Shown: positions 44,613 to 56,905, numbered from the stretch's first letter. The stretch is DNA of 64,000 nt from Echinarachnius parma (GCA_037951105.1 JBAMJV010001389.1:62001-126000); one strand, 5' to 3'. Numbers and translations are program-made. The notes: a model not told the origin generated them from the letters alone.

Positions 44613-47600
44613 GAACTCACTGGATCTGGGAGATCGCAAGCCTGATCGTGCAAGGAGCTGATGTCGAGAAGATCGACCGGACACACATGACCTTGGACCC
44701 CTTTGAAAAACAGCATGTAGCTGACAAGGGCAATCCATCCCATGAGTGGAGAATAAATAAATAAAAACATGCTGTACGGTCTCGACCTCGCACTCGCAGG
44801 AACGTTAGACGAAATAAAAACCGCAACGCCTGGATACAAGGTCATGCAGACGTGGGAATCTCCTCGCGTAATGGGATCGCACATCCTCGAAGAGTTCGCC
44901 CCAGAACACATAAAGAAGAAAAGCAAGGTAATATAGGTTTTCCCGGCCAAATTCGTCAAAATAGCAGGCATATTCATTATATGTCATTCAAGTTCGCGTG
45001 ATTTTTGTAAACCTGCTGTTTACACTGTTCAATTTTAAACTCCAGAACATTCATCTTCGTCAAATTGCATTCAGTTTACAACTACAACGTATTCAAATTG
45101 GTCAGAATGACAAACAATTTGGCAATACACATCCGTCATTCAAATTCGTGCCAGTTTGCTTGACCCTAGATTTCGGACCGATTTGGATTTTCTATTTCGT
45201 TTTCAGGCGTGCTTCTTTGCACATCTAGCATTCAAATAAGAACGATCAAAACAATCATACAGTATGACGCATTATGAAGGCGGAGGAGGGGGGGGGGGGG
45301 GGGGGTGGCAATTTACTTCCCTATTTCCCATTATTCCATCACTCCCCATCAACCACCACCCCACCCCAGGCAGGTTTTTTTTTAGGTCATATTTTTCTTT
45401 ATTCCTTTTGAAAGACTTATTTTAATCTTTGTTTTTCGATACACACTGTTAATTAATGTTCACATTTTCACATTTAACTGGTAATTGTAATGTTATGTTA
45501 CGTCATACACTTGTTTCATGTTTTCATTTCATTTCCATTTTTCACACAGTGCTCGGGTCATTTCTTTATCTATATTTGTCTTTATTCTGTTTTTTAAAGA
45601 GTTATCTTAATCTTTCTTTTTGAGATACACACTGCTAATAAAATTAAATGGAATTGTATAGGCCTATTCCTATAAAGCTACACTCTCATTTGTACGAAAC
45701 GAGCGAGTAGCTTTATATGAAAAAAATACAACTAAAGAAATTAATGAAACGGATTGCACACATTTCAAAGATGTTAGCCCGTAGACGAAATAGAATGTAT
45801 GAACGCCTACATTTTATCTTTGAGGACGAAATCGAATGCTCTTCACCTGATTTTCTAAGTTGAATGGTGTTATTTCAATTCGGTTTGACAAAAGTTGGCA
45901 ATCGCACGGTCCAAAAATAAAATTGAATGAAATTATTTGCTAATTGAAACACGATCCTGATCTTCATTCAATTTCGTTCTAAATTGCGTGCTGTTAATGA
46001 ACATTTGAGTGCTATTTTGACGAAATTGGCCGGGAAAACTTATATTTTATACAGATGTTACCTGGTTCCCGAATGTTTCTCTCCGAGGGATTTTAAATGC
46101 TATACAGAGAAGATCATAAGTCCCGAGACGTAGTCGATGGCTTATAGCGTTTCAAATCCCGAGGGAACATTCCACCATGTTTCCGACAACAAAGTTAAAG
46201 GGGTAGTTTAGTTTTGATAGAGAGGGCGCTGCACATCACAATTTTGTTGTGAGGTAATGAAAAACTGAGTTTTGAATTTGAGAGAACATGCACTTTTAAG
46301 GCAGAATAAACTTCATTTGGTCAAAATCGACCCAGAAACGGCTGAAATATCAATAAATATATCTGATCTTATGTTTTGGGGCCCAAATAATTAGATGATT
46401 TTTTCAAAAAATAAAAAAAATGCTTACACTTTTTCAACAATTTTCAAAACGTTTTTTTTTTTTAGTTGTTGATGATTTATCTACTTTATTATTTCAATAA
46501 AACATCACATGCATAATTTTGTATGTAAAATGGTTGAAACCAATGCCTTTTTAGAAAGCGCCCTCTTGTGTTTTAATGGCTCTTTTTGAATGATAACAGG
46601 CCTTTTACTTAGTCGTTTGTAATTTTGTATACCTTTCGAGCATGGTGGAGTTATAACTATTAGTTTATAATGTTAATGTCCAGGTTTGGTTACTAAAGTT
46701 CAGCCTTACCAAAACTGAACTACCCCTTTAACATATTGTGTTATGTAATATGACTTAGTTCCTGTACAGAAGTGACATACCCTTACAGTTTAAGCCTCTG
46801 AGCTCGATTAAAAATTAATTGTGGCTTTTCGAAGTGATATGTTGACAAGTTATTGTGGCGTCATAATCATTGAAGTATGACTCCAACTGCCATTGTAGAA
46901 CAACCGAACTTCTGGAGTATGTGTTGGAGCTGTTTTATATGCAATGTCAGACTAAGTTATAGTATAAATCACATTTTGCTTATTTGAATTACTTCCGCCC
47001 CTGGTGCTTGCCATGCTTACTTGTACCAAATAATAATCATTATCTGAGAATAAAGACCTTTACCATGTTTACTTGCTGCTGTAAAGCCTTATTAGTGTTA
47101 AAGGGACTGTCCTCCTTTTGCAAACCAAATTTCAAATGTTGCGAGGTTATTGTCTTATATGACAGAAAATTTGATTTAACAGCTTGCCTGAAAAAAATAG
47201 GGCTTGAAATCTCTTTTTCTTGGAGTTATAGACCTCAACTAATAAAACGACACTACGCGTTTAATTTTGCGTTATACGAGTATTCAACCATGCAAAATTT
47301 CGCTCACGATAGCGCCGGCGCATTCCGGGGATACCACCTTGCTGTGCGTGACCCATATGTGACCCGCGCACATATTATTGTGATCGAACAACGGCGTTAG
47401 CGAATACCAAACAAAATAAACAAGACTCGCTAAAACTGACTACATGTAAACAGTAATTGTATATTCTTCATTTTCGAGACCTTTTCCGTGACATACCTTT
47501 ACAAATGTCGGCTTCACGATACCTTCACAAGAATATGTACAATATTGTTGTAATATTATGCTAAATCAGTTAAACTCATTTATTTACCGATATATAGTTC

Positions 47601-48737
47601 GGTGGAGGGACGCATTCGTTTTTTCATTCGTAGAATCCAAATTACAGGATTGTTCGATCTGAATTTATGTGTGTGTGTTACATTCATCCTTATCCTTCTA
47701 CTGGAAACTGTTTTAGACGATTTGTAAAAGGCGGACACTCCCTTTAACTACATAAAATGTAAATTCTTTCTCAAAAAGTTTACAGATTGCAACAACATTG
47801 AGTTTGAAATCATGTAAATATTCTGCGTTATTTCTGAATGTATATTTGTCTCCCTCAATTTAAAGAAATATTTCTACTTTGCTTTTACTTTTGCTTGTAA
47901 CGAGTATTTGGATCAATACATTAAGAAAATCATAGACAGATAGGAAAACTGACTAGACATATGTTGTAATAAGATAAAGAAGAGGACAATTAATTAATGA
48001 ATTCCGTTACAAGATTATTTATAAAATCATGTTCTGTCTCACTCTTACAGATCATCTACTTCTCCCGCAACCCGAAGGACGTGGCCGTGTCTTGGTTCAA
48101 GTTTCTCAGACCGGCCCTCCCCAGTCACGTGACGGGATGGGACAAGTTCGTACCCTTCTTCTTGTCAGAAGAAAGTAATTACTTTTAAAACGAATACAAT
48201 AATATATGAGAGAACCACTAAACAAGTTAAATGTGATTTGTGGATGTGGACAATGTTACTAGATCCTTGTAACACATCGTTTTCCAAAAGTGGAACTGCA
48301 CGGTAACTATTAAGCTGATAAATTCATTGATAACCATTGCTATTGATATATTCTTTAATCATGTTAACTATTACAGAATTTTATTTCGCTGGATAGTGCA
48401 TCGTCAAGCTCAAATTTGGGATAAGAATTTGTGATAGTTAGGAAATTTTTTTCTATTTAGTTGATATTTGTTAAAAGGGCCTTAGCATTCATGAAAAAAA
48501 TTGTAGTAATTTGTTCTTGGATAATTCTTAAAAGGACTTTGGTAGTCCTAAAAAGCACCTGAGCATTTTTTCTTGGATCTTATTTCTAAACATTATTTTC
48601 GTGTTCCTGAAATGGACTGTCGTATCCTTTCTTGGATAGTCCTAAACATCCTAAAGAGTCTTTATGTTACCGAAGGACAGTGGTATCCAATTTTGATAGT
48701 TCATAAAGGACTTCGAAAGCAGTTCTGAAAATGACTG

Positions 48738-48768
<31 letters not shown>

Positions 48769-51700
48769 GGTTTATTTTATTTATGCAAACTCGTAGCCAT
48801 ACGGCTAAATTGTGTAGCATTTACAGTGTAAAAAATACATAATATACATCAAACAACATTATACTAAAATAATACAAATTTAAAGTAAAATACATACTAT
48901 ATCAACAAGGACAATTATCATTATCGAAATTGTGCAGAGGAAAATAATACAAAATAATGTACGTGTATATAATTATTAAGTAAGTAAAGCATGTTATGTA
49001 TTATCAAATTAATCATAAATTAAGAGCAAGTAATCATATTGACCTCTTTATAATAAACATGTATTTATGATGCATCCATTATTACAACTAAAATATATCT
49101 ATATACAGTCATACAGTAATATATCTCAAATAAATAAATAAATAAATGCATTAAGTTGTATCAAAGAGTATGTGAGTAGTACAACTATAAACTATGTATC
49201 CAATTAAGTTTAAATCAATTATATTAACATATTATAAGCAATATGCCTAATGTGCAAATAAAAGTTCAAATGGCGGTATTACAACTATATTATTACAGTA
49301 CATTTTTTTGTTTTTGAAAGCCACATTTAATTGTTTATAAAAGTAGCCAATTTTAAAATAATTCAGGGATAATTACAGAGAGAAAGGTTGCACAAACATT
49401 AAATAAAGTATATCGTGGAAAGTATCATAATTCAAATTACGCAACAAAAAAAAGGGAATATAAAAGAGTGTAAGTATATAAATATTGAATAACTATATAG
49501 CACATTTGGTCTTATCAAATTAATGGGTTGTAATCATAAATTTAGAGAAAGTAATCTTACAAACCGCTTTATAACAAACATGTATTCATAATGCATCCAG
49601 TATTACAACTATAATATATTTATATACAGTCATGCAATAATACATGTATATCTCAAATAAATAAACGCATTTACTTGTATCAAAGGGTGTCTGAGTAGAA
49701 CAACTATAAACTAGGTATACAATTAAGTTAAACAAAAATATATATACATATTATAAGCTATATGCCTAATGTGCAAATAAAAATTCCAAATGGCAGTATT
49801 GCAACTATATTACGTTTATTTCTAGAAAGCCGCATCCAATTATTTTAATTATTTATAAAAGTGTCAGATTTTAAAATCATTCAAGGGGTTATTGCAGAGA
49901 GAAAATGTTGCGCAATTATATGCATGTATATTATAAGCAACATGCCTAATGGCAAGTACAAAATCAAGTGGCGGTATTGCAACTATATTACATTTATTTT
50001 TTAGAAAGCCGCATCCAATTATTTTAAATAGGTATTACAGAGAGAATAGATTGCACATACATTAAATAAAGTATATTGCGGAAAATAACATGATTAGAAT
50101 TACGCAAAGAAAAGTAATACAAAATAATGTTATTATGAATAATAAATAATAAATAATTAAAGCACATTCCATGTATGATCATAAATACTACTAGGTAAAA
50201 AAAACACCGTGTCACGTTTAACATCCATTCTTGTTTAACAGACTAGCAAAGAATGGGATGGGACTGTTTTTGTATCTGTTCGTTTTGGATTTAGGTTCGA
50301 CACACACTCGGTGGTTTCTTAAGTTTCTGGTTTGTACTACGGGTGTGAACCATTCTCCCGTGTCCGTCTTGAAAGTTTTGCGGGCAAAGGACAGACACAG
50401 CTGTTTCCGGCGGCTAGAGAGAGTTTGCAAGTTGGTGGTTGAGAGAGCGTTCTCGTATGAACAATACCGGCTAGACAGAATAATCCTCAAAGCTCTCTTT
50501 TGTATGTTTTCGATGCTATTGTTTTGTGATTGGGTGAGAGAACTGTGCCACACAGGGCACGCGTACTCCAAAACAGGTCGAATAAACCCCGTGAACACAG
50601 TAACGAGATCTTCTATTGGACAAGAGAATGCTTTCAATGTTCGCAACATGAAAAGTCGACTGCTCGCGCGAGAGACAATGTTTTCCACGTGTGCGCCCCA
50701 CTTCAAATTGTCCTGCACTATTACACCAAGAATCTTTGTTTCATTCACTTGCTCTAGATTCTCATCGCTAAGACGGATTTCCGCTTGTGGGACAATGGCT
50801 CTATTGAAAGAAACTTGGAAGGTGACGCACTTTTTGGCGTTAAGTTTAACATAGTTTTCTCTACACCAGTTCTCGAGAGCCCAAGAGGGCGTGACGTAAC
50901 TGGTCTGCTCCTGACTGATCACGTGGGTTGTGCGAGATTGCGATAGACATATCATCGACGTACTTCCAGTGCGTCGTCGGTTGATCACGCATGACGTCAT
51001 CGATTAAGGCAAGGAAGAGTATGGGCCCCAAACGAGTGCCTTGCGGTACCCCGGCCTCGACTGGTTGCCATGACGATTGCGTTCCCTTGAAACGAACGCT
51101 GTACTGGCGATCCGTCAGAAAACTACACAGCCAGGGAACAATCGATGGGCGCGCGCCGAGCTCGATAATTTTCCTGATTGCGGCAGTGTGACACACTCTA
51201 TCGAAAGCTTTGCTGAAATCGGTGCAAATTACGGTAGAGACGTTGTTCGGGCGTTCTGCGTTTTTGGCGAGAAAGTTTACTAGGTCGACTAAACAATGGG
51301 TAGTTGACTGACCTGGTAGGCTGCCATATTGTTTAGGGTCGAGGTGGGACTTGATGTCTGAAAGAAGCTGTCTTGCAATAAACAGTTCCGCGACTTTTGC
51401 AAAGTGGTCCGTTAGTGATATGGGGCGCAATTTATCAAGTGTAACCGGTGGAGATTCCTTCGGGATTGGGACTAGAATGGCCTTCTTCCACTGGTCGGGG
51501 ACAGTGCCAGATTTGTACGACAGGTTTAGGATGTGGCACAAAGGGGTAGCTATTTCCAAGGCAAATTCGCGGATTAGTCGAGCTGATATCCCGTCCGGTC
51601 CGCAGGACTTGCCAGGCTTGATTTTTTTCAGCTCTCTGAAAACTTCCCACGGATAGATGGTTTGTGGTGCCGCTGCTGAGGAGGGTAGGTAGGCTGGCAG

Positions 51701-53790
51701 GTCATGCAGGTTGAGAGGAGGAATATCATTGTTGACGGAGGAGAAGAAAGTCTTTATTTCTTCAGCCTTTTCTGCATCAGATTTGTCGGGGGATTCATCA
51801 TCACGCGAGTTATCGATGATGTCCAGTTGTGCGTTTCTTTTACCGGTCATCATTTTCAGATGTTTGTATGTAGTATTCTTTCATGGATAGTCCTAAAAAC
51901 GGAAGGTTGTTGGCATTCCTACTTTGGTTTATATGAAGACTACAAAGGGCAGGTTTAAATCTATTAAAGAGGAAGGGGAGGACAGGTGGTAAGACTCGAT
52001 GTTTTACGACCAGTTGATTGTCCGTCGATACCCTATACGGCTGACGGATCTTTAAATTCTTAATACTTTGCACAGTTTATACAAAAATATATTTTCTCAT
52101 TGTAGTGTTTGCTGGGAGCTGGTTTCGCCATGTCAAGGGATGGTTTGCTCACAAGGACGACCCCAACGTGCTCGTCTGTAAATACGAGGACTTTATCAAG
52201 GTAATGAGAAACACGCAAATGTGCATAAAAGCGACTTCAATTAACTAATTCCAATTCATAATAAGAATAACAATGAAAATGGTTTGTGTCGATATTAAAG
52301 GGAATCCATCATCGCGCAAGAGGTCCAGTGGATAATTTAACATCCGAACACTTCAATCGTAAATATCTTTTTAACGAAAGGGAAATTTGAAAAACCGAAA
52401 CCTGTTTCATGCTTCTATTGTTAATACGAATACAACAAGGTAAGAGGCAACCGCTCGAACTCCAACTGGATTTTGAGGATTTGGACAGTGTTACCAAGTC
52501 CCTTTAATATACGCGAATACAGCTGTTCTCACGCAAAAACACGATTCCACATGTTCATAAAGTGCCTGAATTTTGAATTAGCGAGATGGGAGTGAGGTGG
52601 TAGCAAGGGGAGATGGCTCCAATATGGTATTGTTCAAGATATAAAGTGTTATTATTTCGTTATTCATGTCAGGGTCTGCGAGACAGCGTGAAGCGAGTCG
52701 CTGATTTTCTGGGGCGGTCTCTGTCGGACGATCAGCTGAGTAAGATCGTGGAGGTGACTGAGATAAAGGCCGGGGATGCAGAATACCATGCAGATCGATG
52801 ACAAGTTGGGGGACCACGGGAAGAACATCACAAGGTTTCGGGAACGTTTTGTTTAATCATTGTTTTTTTTTTTTTTAATGCCAGGATCTCCGAGGCAGCG
52901 TGAAGCGAGTCGCCGATTTTCTGGAGCGCCCTCTCTCGGAGGATAAGCTGAACAAGATCATAGAGCTGACAGAGATGAAGGGGATGCAGAAGACGTATCA
53001 GCATATCGAGGATAAGTTTGGTGACGTCGGAAAGTTTATGACCCGTTTCGCTGGACAACTATCCTACCTCAGGAAAGGTTAGTGTATATAGGCAGATCAC
53101 ATTTCACTCCATTGGGAACATTCTAGGCGACCTCATCCATACAATTGGTTCTCACGGTAGTTTTTCTTGAGATGAGGAGAAAATGGGAGGTTGTTTTTGT
53201 TAATGTGGACAACCACTCTACCTCAGGAAATGTTACCGTAGGAAAATTAAACTTTCAATATTCCAAAAGGAGCATTCTAGCTAGATGTAAAACTATTCTG
53301 TACACGCCATTTTTTTGCATCAATGATGGGAGAAGATATATGTAAAAGACTATCCCCAGAATTATGTGGACGACTACCATACCTTAATCAATGTTAGTGG
53401 GATAACGTTTTCCACCCCATGTTGAAGCTTTCTAGCCAAGAGACCAAGACCGCTGGTTGCGTTGTGTAAGTATCGTTGCTCGGGACCGAGTCCACTGGTT
53501 TAGCTGACCGAGACCAATAAACAGTGGGCCATTCTGAATTGGAGGTGGGGGGGGGGGGGGGGGGAGGAGGTGTATGACTGTAATAATGCGGTAGTCTTCA
53601 TCATGTTCACATTTTCACTCTCTTATTTTCAAGCTCCAACATCACTCTTCCTGTTCTTTTCTTCTTTATGCATGTAGGAAAAGTTGGCGGCTGGAAGGAC
53701 GAGTTCACGGTGGCTCAGAACGAATATTTCGACAAGGTCTACAAGGAACAAATGGAGGGAACAGGAATAGAATTCGAATTCGAACTTTAA
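44613..53790 (+). CDS. Cytosolic sulfotransferase (SULT family), partial, frameshifted
   Basis: Transfers sulfonate from PAPS to hydroxyl or amine acceptors in the cytosol. Exons: 44,613-44,937; 48,051-48,174; 52,106-52,200; 52,885-53,077; 53,678-53,790 (stop TAA). All introns are AG/GT bounded and the phases join. Family motifs: the second half of the PAPS loop (GTHWIWEI, the first half being in a missing upstream exon); catalytic His in VMGSHILEEFAPEH; the 3'-phosphate site YFSRNPKDVAVSWF; GSWFRHVKGWF; VCKYEDF; RKG at one exon end joined to KVGGWKDEFT; FTVAQNEYFDKVY near the C-terminus. The 95- and 113-nt exons equal lengths I recall for vertebrate SULTs. The first exon carries a 4-bp AAAT-type expansion (44,752-44,766) that shifts the frame after NPSHEWRINK; the frame resumes with KNMLYGLDLALAG. 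So this allele is either a pseudogene or an assembly or allelic error. Substrate unknown. Confidence 0.8.
44938..46194. other. Sulfotransferase intron 1, left part
   Basis: AT-rich intron sequence with a G run at 45,288-45,305. No gene. Several ATTCAATTTCG/ATTCAAATT-like degenerate motifs are present, but no clear array. Confidence 0.5.
46195..46731. mobile_element. TTAA MITE family M1
   Basis: Full-length copy in the sulfotransferase intron, with TTAAAGGGGTAGTTTAG and CTACCCCTTTAA ends. The central palindrome is degraded (TTTTGGGGCCCAAATAATT). Confidence 0.85.
47098..47747. mobile_element. TTAA MITE family M2
   Basis: Begins TTAAAGGGACTGTCCTCC and ends GGCGGACACTCCCTTTAA. An inverted relative is at 61,436-62,042. 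The open frame inside (to 47,400) has no recognisable domain and is not a gene. Confidence 0.75.
47748..48050. other. Sulfotransferase intron 1, right end
   Basis: Ends in a good acceptor (CACTCTTACAG). No other feature seen. Confidence 0.6.
48455..48740. repeat. Degenerate minisatellite of AGTCCT/AGGACT units
   Basis: Irregular repeats of roughly 30 bp built from GGATAGTCCTAAAAAGGACT and variants. It is split by the retroelement at 48,765-51,882 and continues at 51,883-51,915. A third stretch is at 63,395-63,510. Confidence 0.7.
48900..50190. repeat. Tandem repeats in the retroelement 3' region
   Basis: About two and a half head-to-tail units of roughly 500-550 bp. Shared blocks include ATGCATCCA.TATTACAACTA (49,070 and 49,590), ATATGCCTAATGTGCAAATA (49,240 and 49,760; variant at 49,940) and AGAAAGCCGCATCCAATTAT (49,825 and 50,002). 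Divergence between units is noticeable. Confidence 0.7.
50218..51873 (-). pseudogene. Frameshifted non-LTR reverse transcriptase with YVDD
   Basis: Two overlapping minus-strand frames make one RT. 51,873-50,861 carries GPDGISARLIREF, LRPISLTDHFAKVAE, QYGSLPGQSTTH, CTDFSKAFDRV, GVPQGTRLGPILF and the catalytic YVDD. Then, in the next frame, to 50,218, it carries KILGVIVQDNLKW, FIRPVLEYACPVWH and the C-terminal region ending NKNGC. The shift lies between about 50,870 and 50,940. Most relatives have F/YADD; Val at the second position of the motif is less usual in non-LTR elements. No endonuclease is seen. It is not needed for the sulfotransferase. Confidence 0.8.
52673..52860 (+). pseudogene. Decayed duplicate of sulfotransferase penultimate exon
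   Basis: It follows a good acceptor (CATGTCAG) and reads GLRDSVKRVADFLGRSLSDD, then DQLSKIVEVTEI, clearly homologous to the functional exon at 52,885. A 4-bp insertion (near AAGGCCGGGGATG, about 52,769) shifts the frame and gives a stop at about 52,799. Beyond it the homology (atgcagatcgatgacaag) continues out of frame. No good donor follows. Confidence 0.75.
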
Positions 53791-54652
53791 AACAACAACC
53801 AACTCCCAATAATGTTCTAATTAATGAAAGAGAATAGTTTTAGTGATCAACTCCACCAGCAAATCACACAAATAGGTTTCCATAAAATTATAAAATTCGA
53901 AAAATCATGTTCAGCTAAGTTATGATGAAATTGTTTGAAAAAGTTATCGTCAAATGAAGACTCCAGACCTAGGCATAGTTCAGGAGTCGGAGAGGAAAAG
54001 GTTGGCTTGGACGCTGCAGCCCCCAGGAGTTTGAAAACGGCCATTATCTGGCAAAAAGCGCACCTCAAATTCGGACAAACAATCCATGTCATATTCGAGC
54101 AACATAGTGCCATATTCGGGCAAACTCAGGTTTTATTCGTGCAAAGTCGTATTTGTATTGGGACAAAACCATCAAAAACAAATCAGGTTTGGACATCAAT
54201 GAGGCGAGGACTTATTTTGTATTGCCTGTCAGACAGGTGAAGGATAATTATTCGGGCAAAAGACCTCGGGCCCCCTCTTTGCATTTTTGCTCATATCTCA
54301 GCCCAAAAATCTCAAATTAACGTACAATTTTCACACATTACTTTGTGGACATATCATATCACTTTAATACACATTTGATTTGCACTTGCTAACAAAGTTA
54401 CTAAATCCCTTTAAGTTAATGCAAATCTTCGCGTAAAGTTAGATTTGTTTGATGTGATTTGACAACAAACTTGAATTTCTCACTCTTATTGTCTTACATA
54501 TTTTATATTTTATATTTCTTTATCCCGTATTTCGATTATCAAGTCAACGAGTATATTTCATGATATTTCAGGTACAAAGTATTGAAATATGAAATTCAAA
54601 GTATGTAGTAATAAATCACATACTATTTAAAAGAAAAGTGCATCATCTCATG
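53791..54652. other. Region downstream of sulfotransferase
   Basis: No gene. Between 54,050 and 54,270 short TTCGGRCAAA-type motifs recur (about six, irregularly spaced). The rest is AT-rich. The 3' end and poly(A) signal of the sulfotransferase are not obvious. Confidence 0.5.
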
Positions 54653-54750
54653 TAAAGGCCAAGTCCCATACTGACGATTTTCACGGCGACTCGCAACGAC
54701 TCGCAACGATTTACTAGAACGAATCGACTCGATTCAGCCACGGTTTAGGG

Positions 54751-56504
54751 TGTAAGGATTTTCCCAGGTCCTTTATTTGTGAGTTAGAATATAGATAAAC
54801 ATGGGGTGGGTTAAGCAAACCAGTCGGTTGTATAGCACTTTGGTATGCGCATTGTGTGCATGGAATGTGCACTGTAGTGTGGATTGTGTATAGGCCAGCA
54901 TATGGCATAGCGGATAGTGTGTGTGCTATTATATGTGTATACTGCTAAGGCATGGCAGGCAAGCCATGGATGGTGAACAGGTACAATAGTTGTTGTTGTA
55001 GCGTAGCAACCCTAATTGCCTAGAGCCTTTGTTCTGTGGATACTTGGACTGGGTGTGTTAGCAAGGCAATGAAATTGCAGTGCAGTCTTAATTTTGTTGT
55101 TGGTCGTGAAAGTACTGCGAAGCAGAGTAGCTCGCGCTCTCTGCCAAATTTGTAGGGAGTGGCACCGGCTAAGCCAGCCAGAGATGCCCACCAGAATACC
55201 AGCCTGCTACTGTATTTAGTTATTGCAGCATGCAGCGGCTTGTGTCGTTGGGCGTGGCAACAGCAGTGACAGTGCCAAGCTGATATTCCCTTCTCCTTGA
55301 AGCCAAATTGTAAGTACTACTTGCTTTATATATTATTGTTCTATAAGCATTTCAATGTTTAATACCTTGATATATATAGGTGCTGCATCTGTTAATTTAA
55401 TTCGACTGCATTAAGCACTGCAGCGTTAGTAGAAATCTGAGTGAAAGTGTGGTGGTAATTTCTCTTTTGGAAATGATAAAATAACAATATTGGACAGAAG
55501 TGAGTTCATTATAAAATGTTGCTCTAACTTTTGTAGCTTGTTAATATATATTAATTGGAGGAATGCCTCATGTTATTTGATAATCTTGTGGGATTAATAG
55601 GACTTTGTAAAGCCCTAATTTGATGTTTACACTTGAGAAAGGGCTTGAATGAAGCTTTGATTATTTATGATTATTTTAGGGTTAATGAATTGCATGTGAA
55701 TTCAAGCCAGATGTTGTCAAGTGAATTAGAAGTGAGTGTCTTAAAGGAAATATTTCATGTAGGTATGTGGATATGGTTTAGACATAGGTAGGCCATCCAT
55801 TCTTTGGCTGTTTGTTCTTTATAGATGGCGGTCGTCCCCGACTCCGTATAGGGTCATCTTTGACTACCCTTAGGGTCATCTTCCAGTTTCGTCATCTCGT
55901 CATGAACTTCGTCTTCCCTTCGTGGTGTAGGGTCATCGTCCTCTGATCGTCTCGCGTTCGCCCTGAAGGTCAACGCAAGGTCATCAGGACCGACTCGTCG
56001 ATTGCTACAGCTCGCGTAATGAAGAGTTCACGTCTCACCCTGTGTCGCGTTGTGAACACCCCACTAGTTGGACACCATAGAGTAGAGTCACCGTAAATTA
56101 GCGCCATCGCTCGCGTCCGTAATGTATGGTGACCTTTCCTGTTTATGTCTTTTGGACACTTAAACAAAGACTCAAACTAATCCTTTCTTGTTGTTGTTTT
56201 ATTCAAGACCCTTCTTTTGGTATTCCTCATTGGTTATTGCCAATTTAATCATGTGTTTTGTTTATCGAATGTTAGCTACCAGGAGTAGCCAATTTAGATA
56301 CTGATATAGGCACTCACTTGTGGTGGGTCATTAACTCAACTATTATAGTCTTCATTTGGCTTTGATTGTTGGAAGCTTTCCACTGAATTGAAAGATAAGC
56401 AATAAAGTTAACTTTGAAGTGTATAACTTGTGTCCCTGTAATTATTTGGGTGGCTAAGCGGCCTTATAGACTTAATGAGTTTAGAGAATTAAACCACTCT
56501 TACA
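54751..56504 (+). repeat. 5' LTR
   Basis: TGTAAGGATTTTCCC to CCACTCTTACA, with short inverted TGTA/TACA ends. Candidate TATA sequence TTTATATATT at 55,325 and AATAAA at 56,401-56,406. It contains AGGGTCATC-type repeats at 55,850-55,985. Small open frames in it are repeated in the 3' LTR and are not genes. Confidence 0.9.
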
Positions 56505-56508
56505 TTTT

Positions 56509-56525
56509 TGGGGGCTTGTCCGGGA
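56509..56525 (+). other. Primer-binding site, proline tRNA type
   Basis: TGGGGGCTTGTCCGGGA starts 4 bp after the LTR. From memory it matches the complement of the tRNA-Pro 3' end, used for example by murine leukaemia virus, with one mismatch (T for C at position 9). Confidence 0.75.
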
Positions 56526-56905
56526 GACGCTTAGCTGTAACATTTCCAAGCTTTTATGGGATACTATGTTCTAGTTATTAAATAATTGTTACCCCTGTCC
56601 ATAAGCTGTGTACTGTAGGTGATGTTTTAGGATCACTGATGCTAAGATATGCTTATCACTGTTCTCTATTGTTCACTTTCAGGTACTTAGTCTGGCCACT
56701 GTGTAAGGCGAAGGGAACGTTTGCAGAGGCACTGACACTGTTTCAGCCTTCAAGAAGTTGCGGTTTGCAAGCAAGCAAGCGAGCGTTGAGTAAGCGCTGG
56801 ATTTTGGTGAGTGCATATTTGTTTTGCCACTATTACACCCCCAGAAAGTATCACAGAACAAAGACTCAGTAGTAATTTAATCTGTAGGAAGTATAAGCTA
56901 GCAAT

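Larger units (their letters stand above)
48765..51882 (-). mobile_element. Non-LTR retrotransposon in sulfotransferase intron 2
   Basis: Inserted within the minisatellite, antisense to the host gene. The 3' end abuts a (TA)n tract at 48,741-48,764. The 5' end is at about 51,882, where the RT frame meets the minisatellite with a stop. The 3' untranslated region is about 1.4 kb and consists of tandem repeats. The endonuclease domain is absent, so it is 5'-truncated. Confidence 0.75.

Noticed and set aside
46984-47400. 138-codon open frame on the plus strand
   Set aside because: It overlaps the M2 MITE (47,098-47,747). The inverted relative at 61,436 does not keep the frame and no domain is visible.
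50231-50854. 207-codon plus-strand frame
   Set aside because: Antisense of the non-LTR RT C-terminal region.
55970-56167. Identical short minus-strand frames in both LTRs (also 60,689-60,886; 54,714-54,908 and 59,311-59,628)
   Set aside because: They are identical only because the LTRs are. No domain or coding signature.
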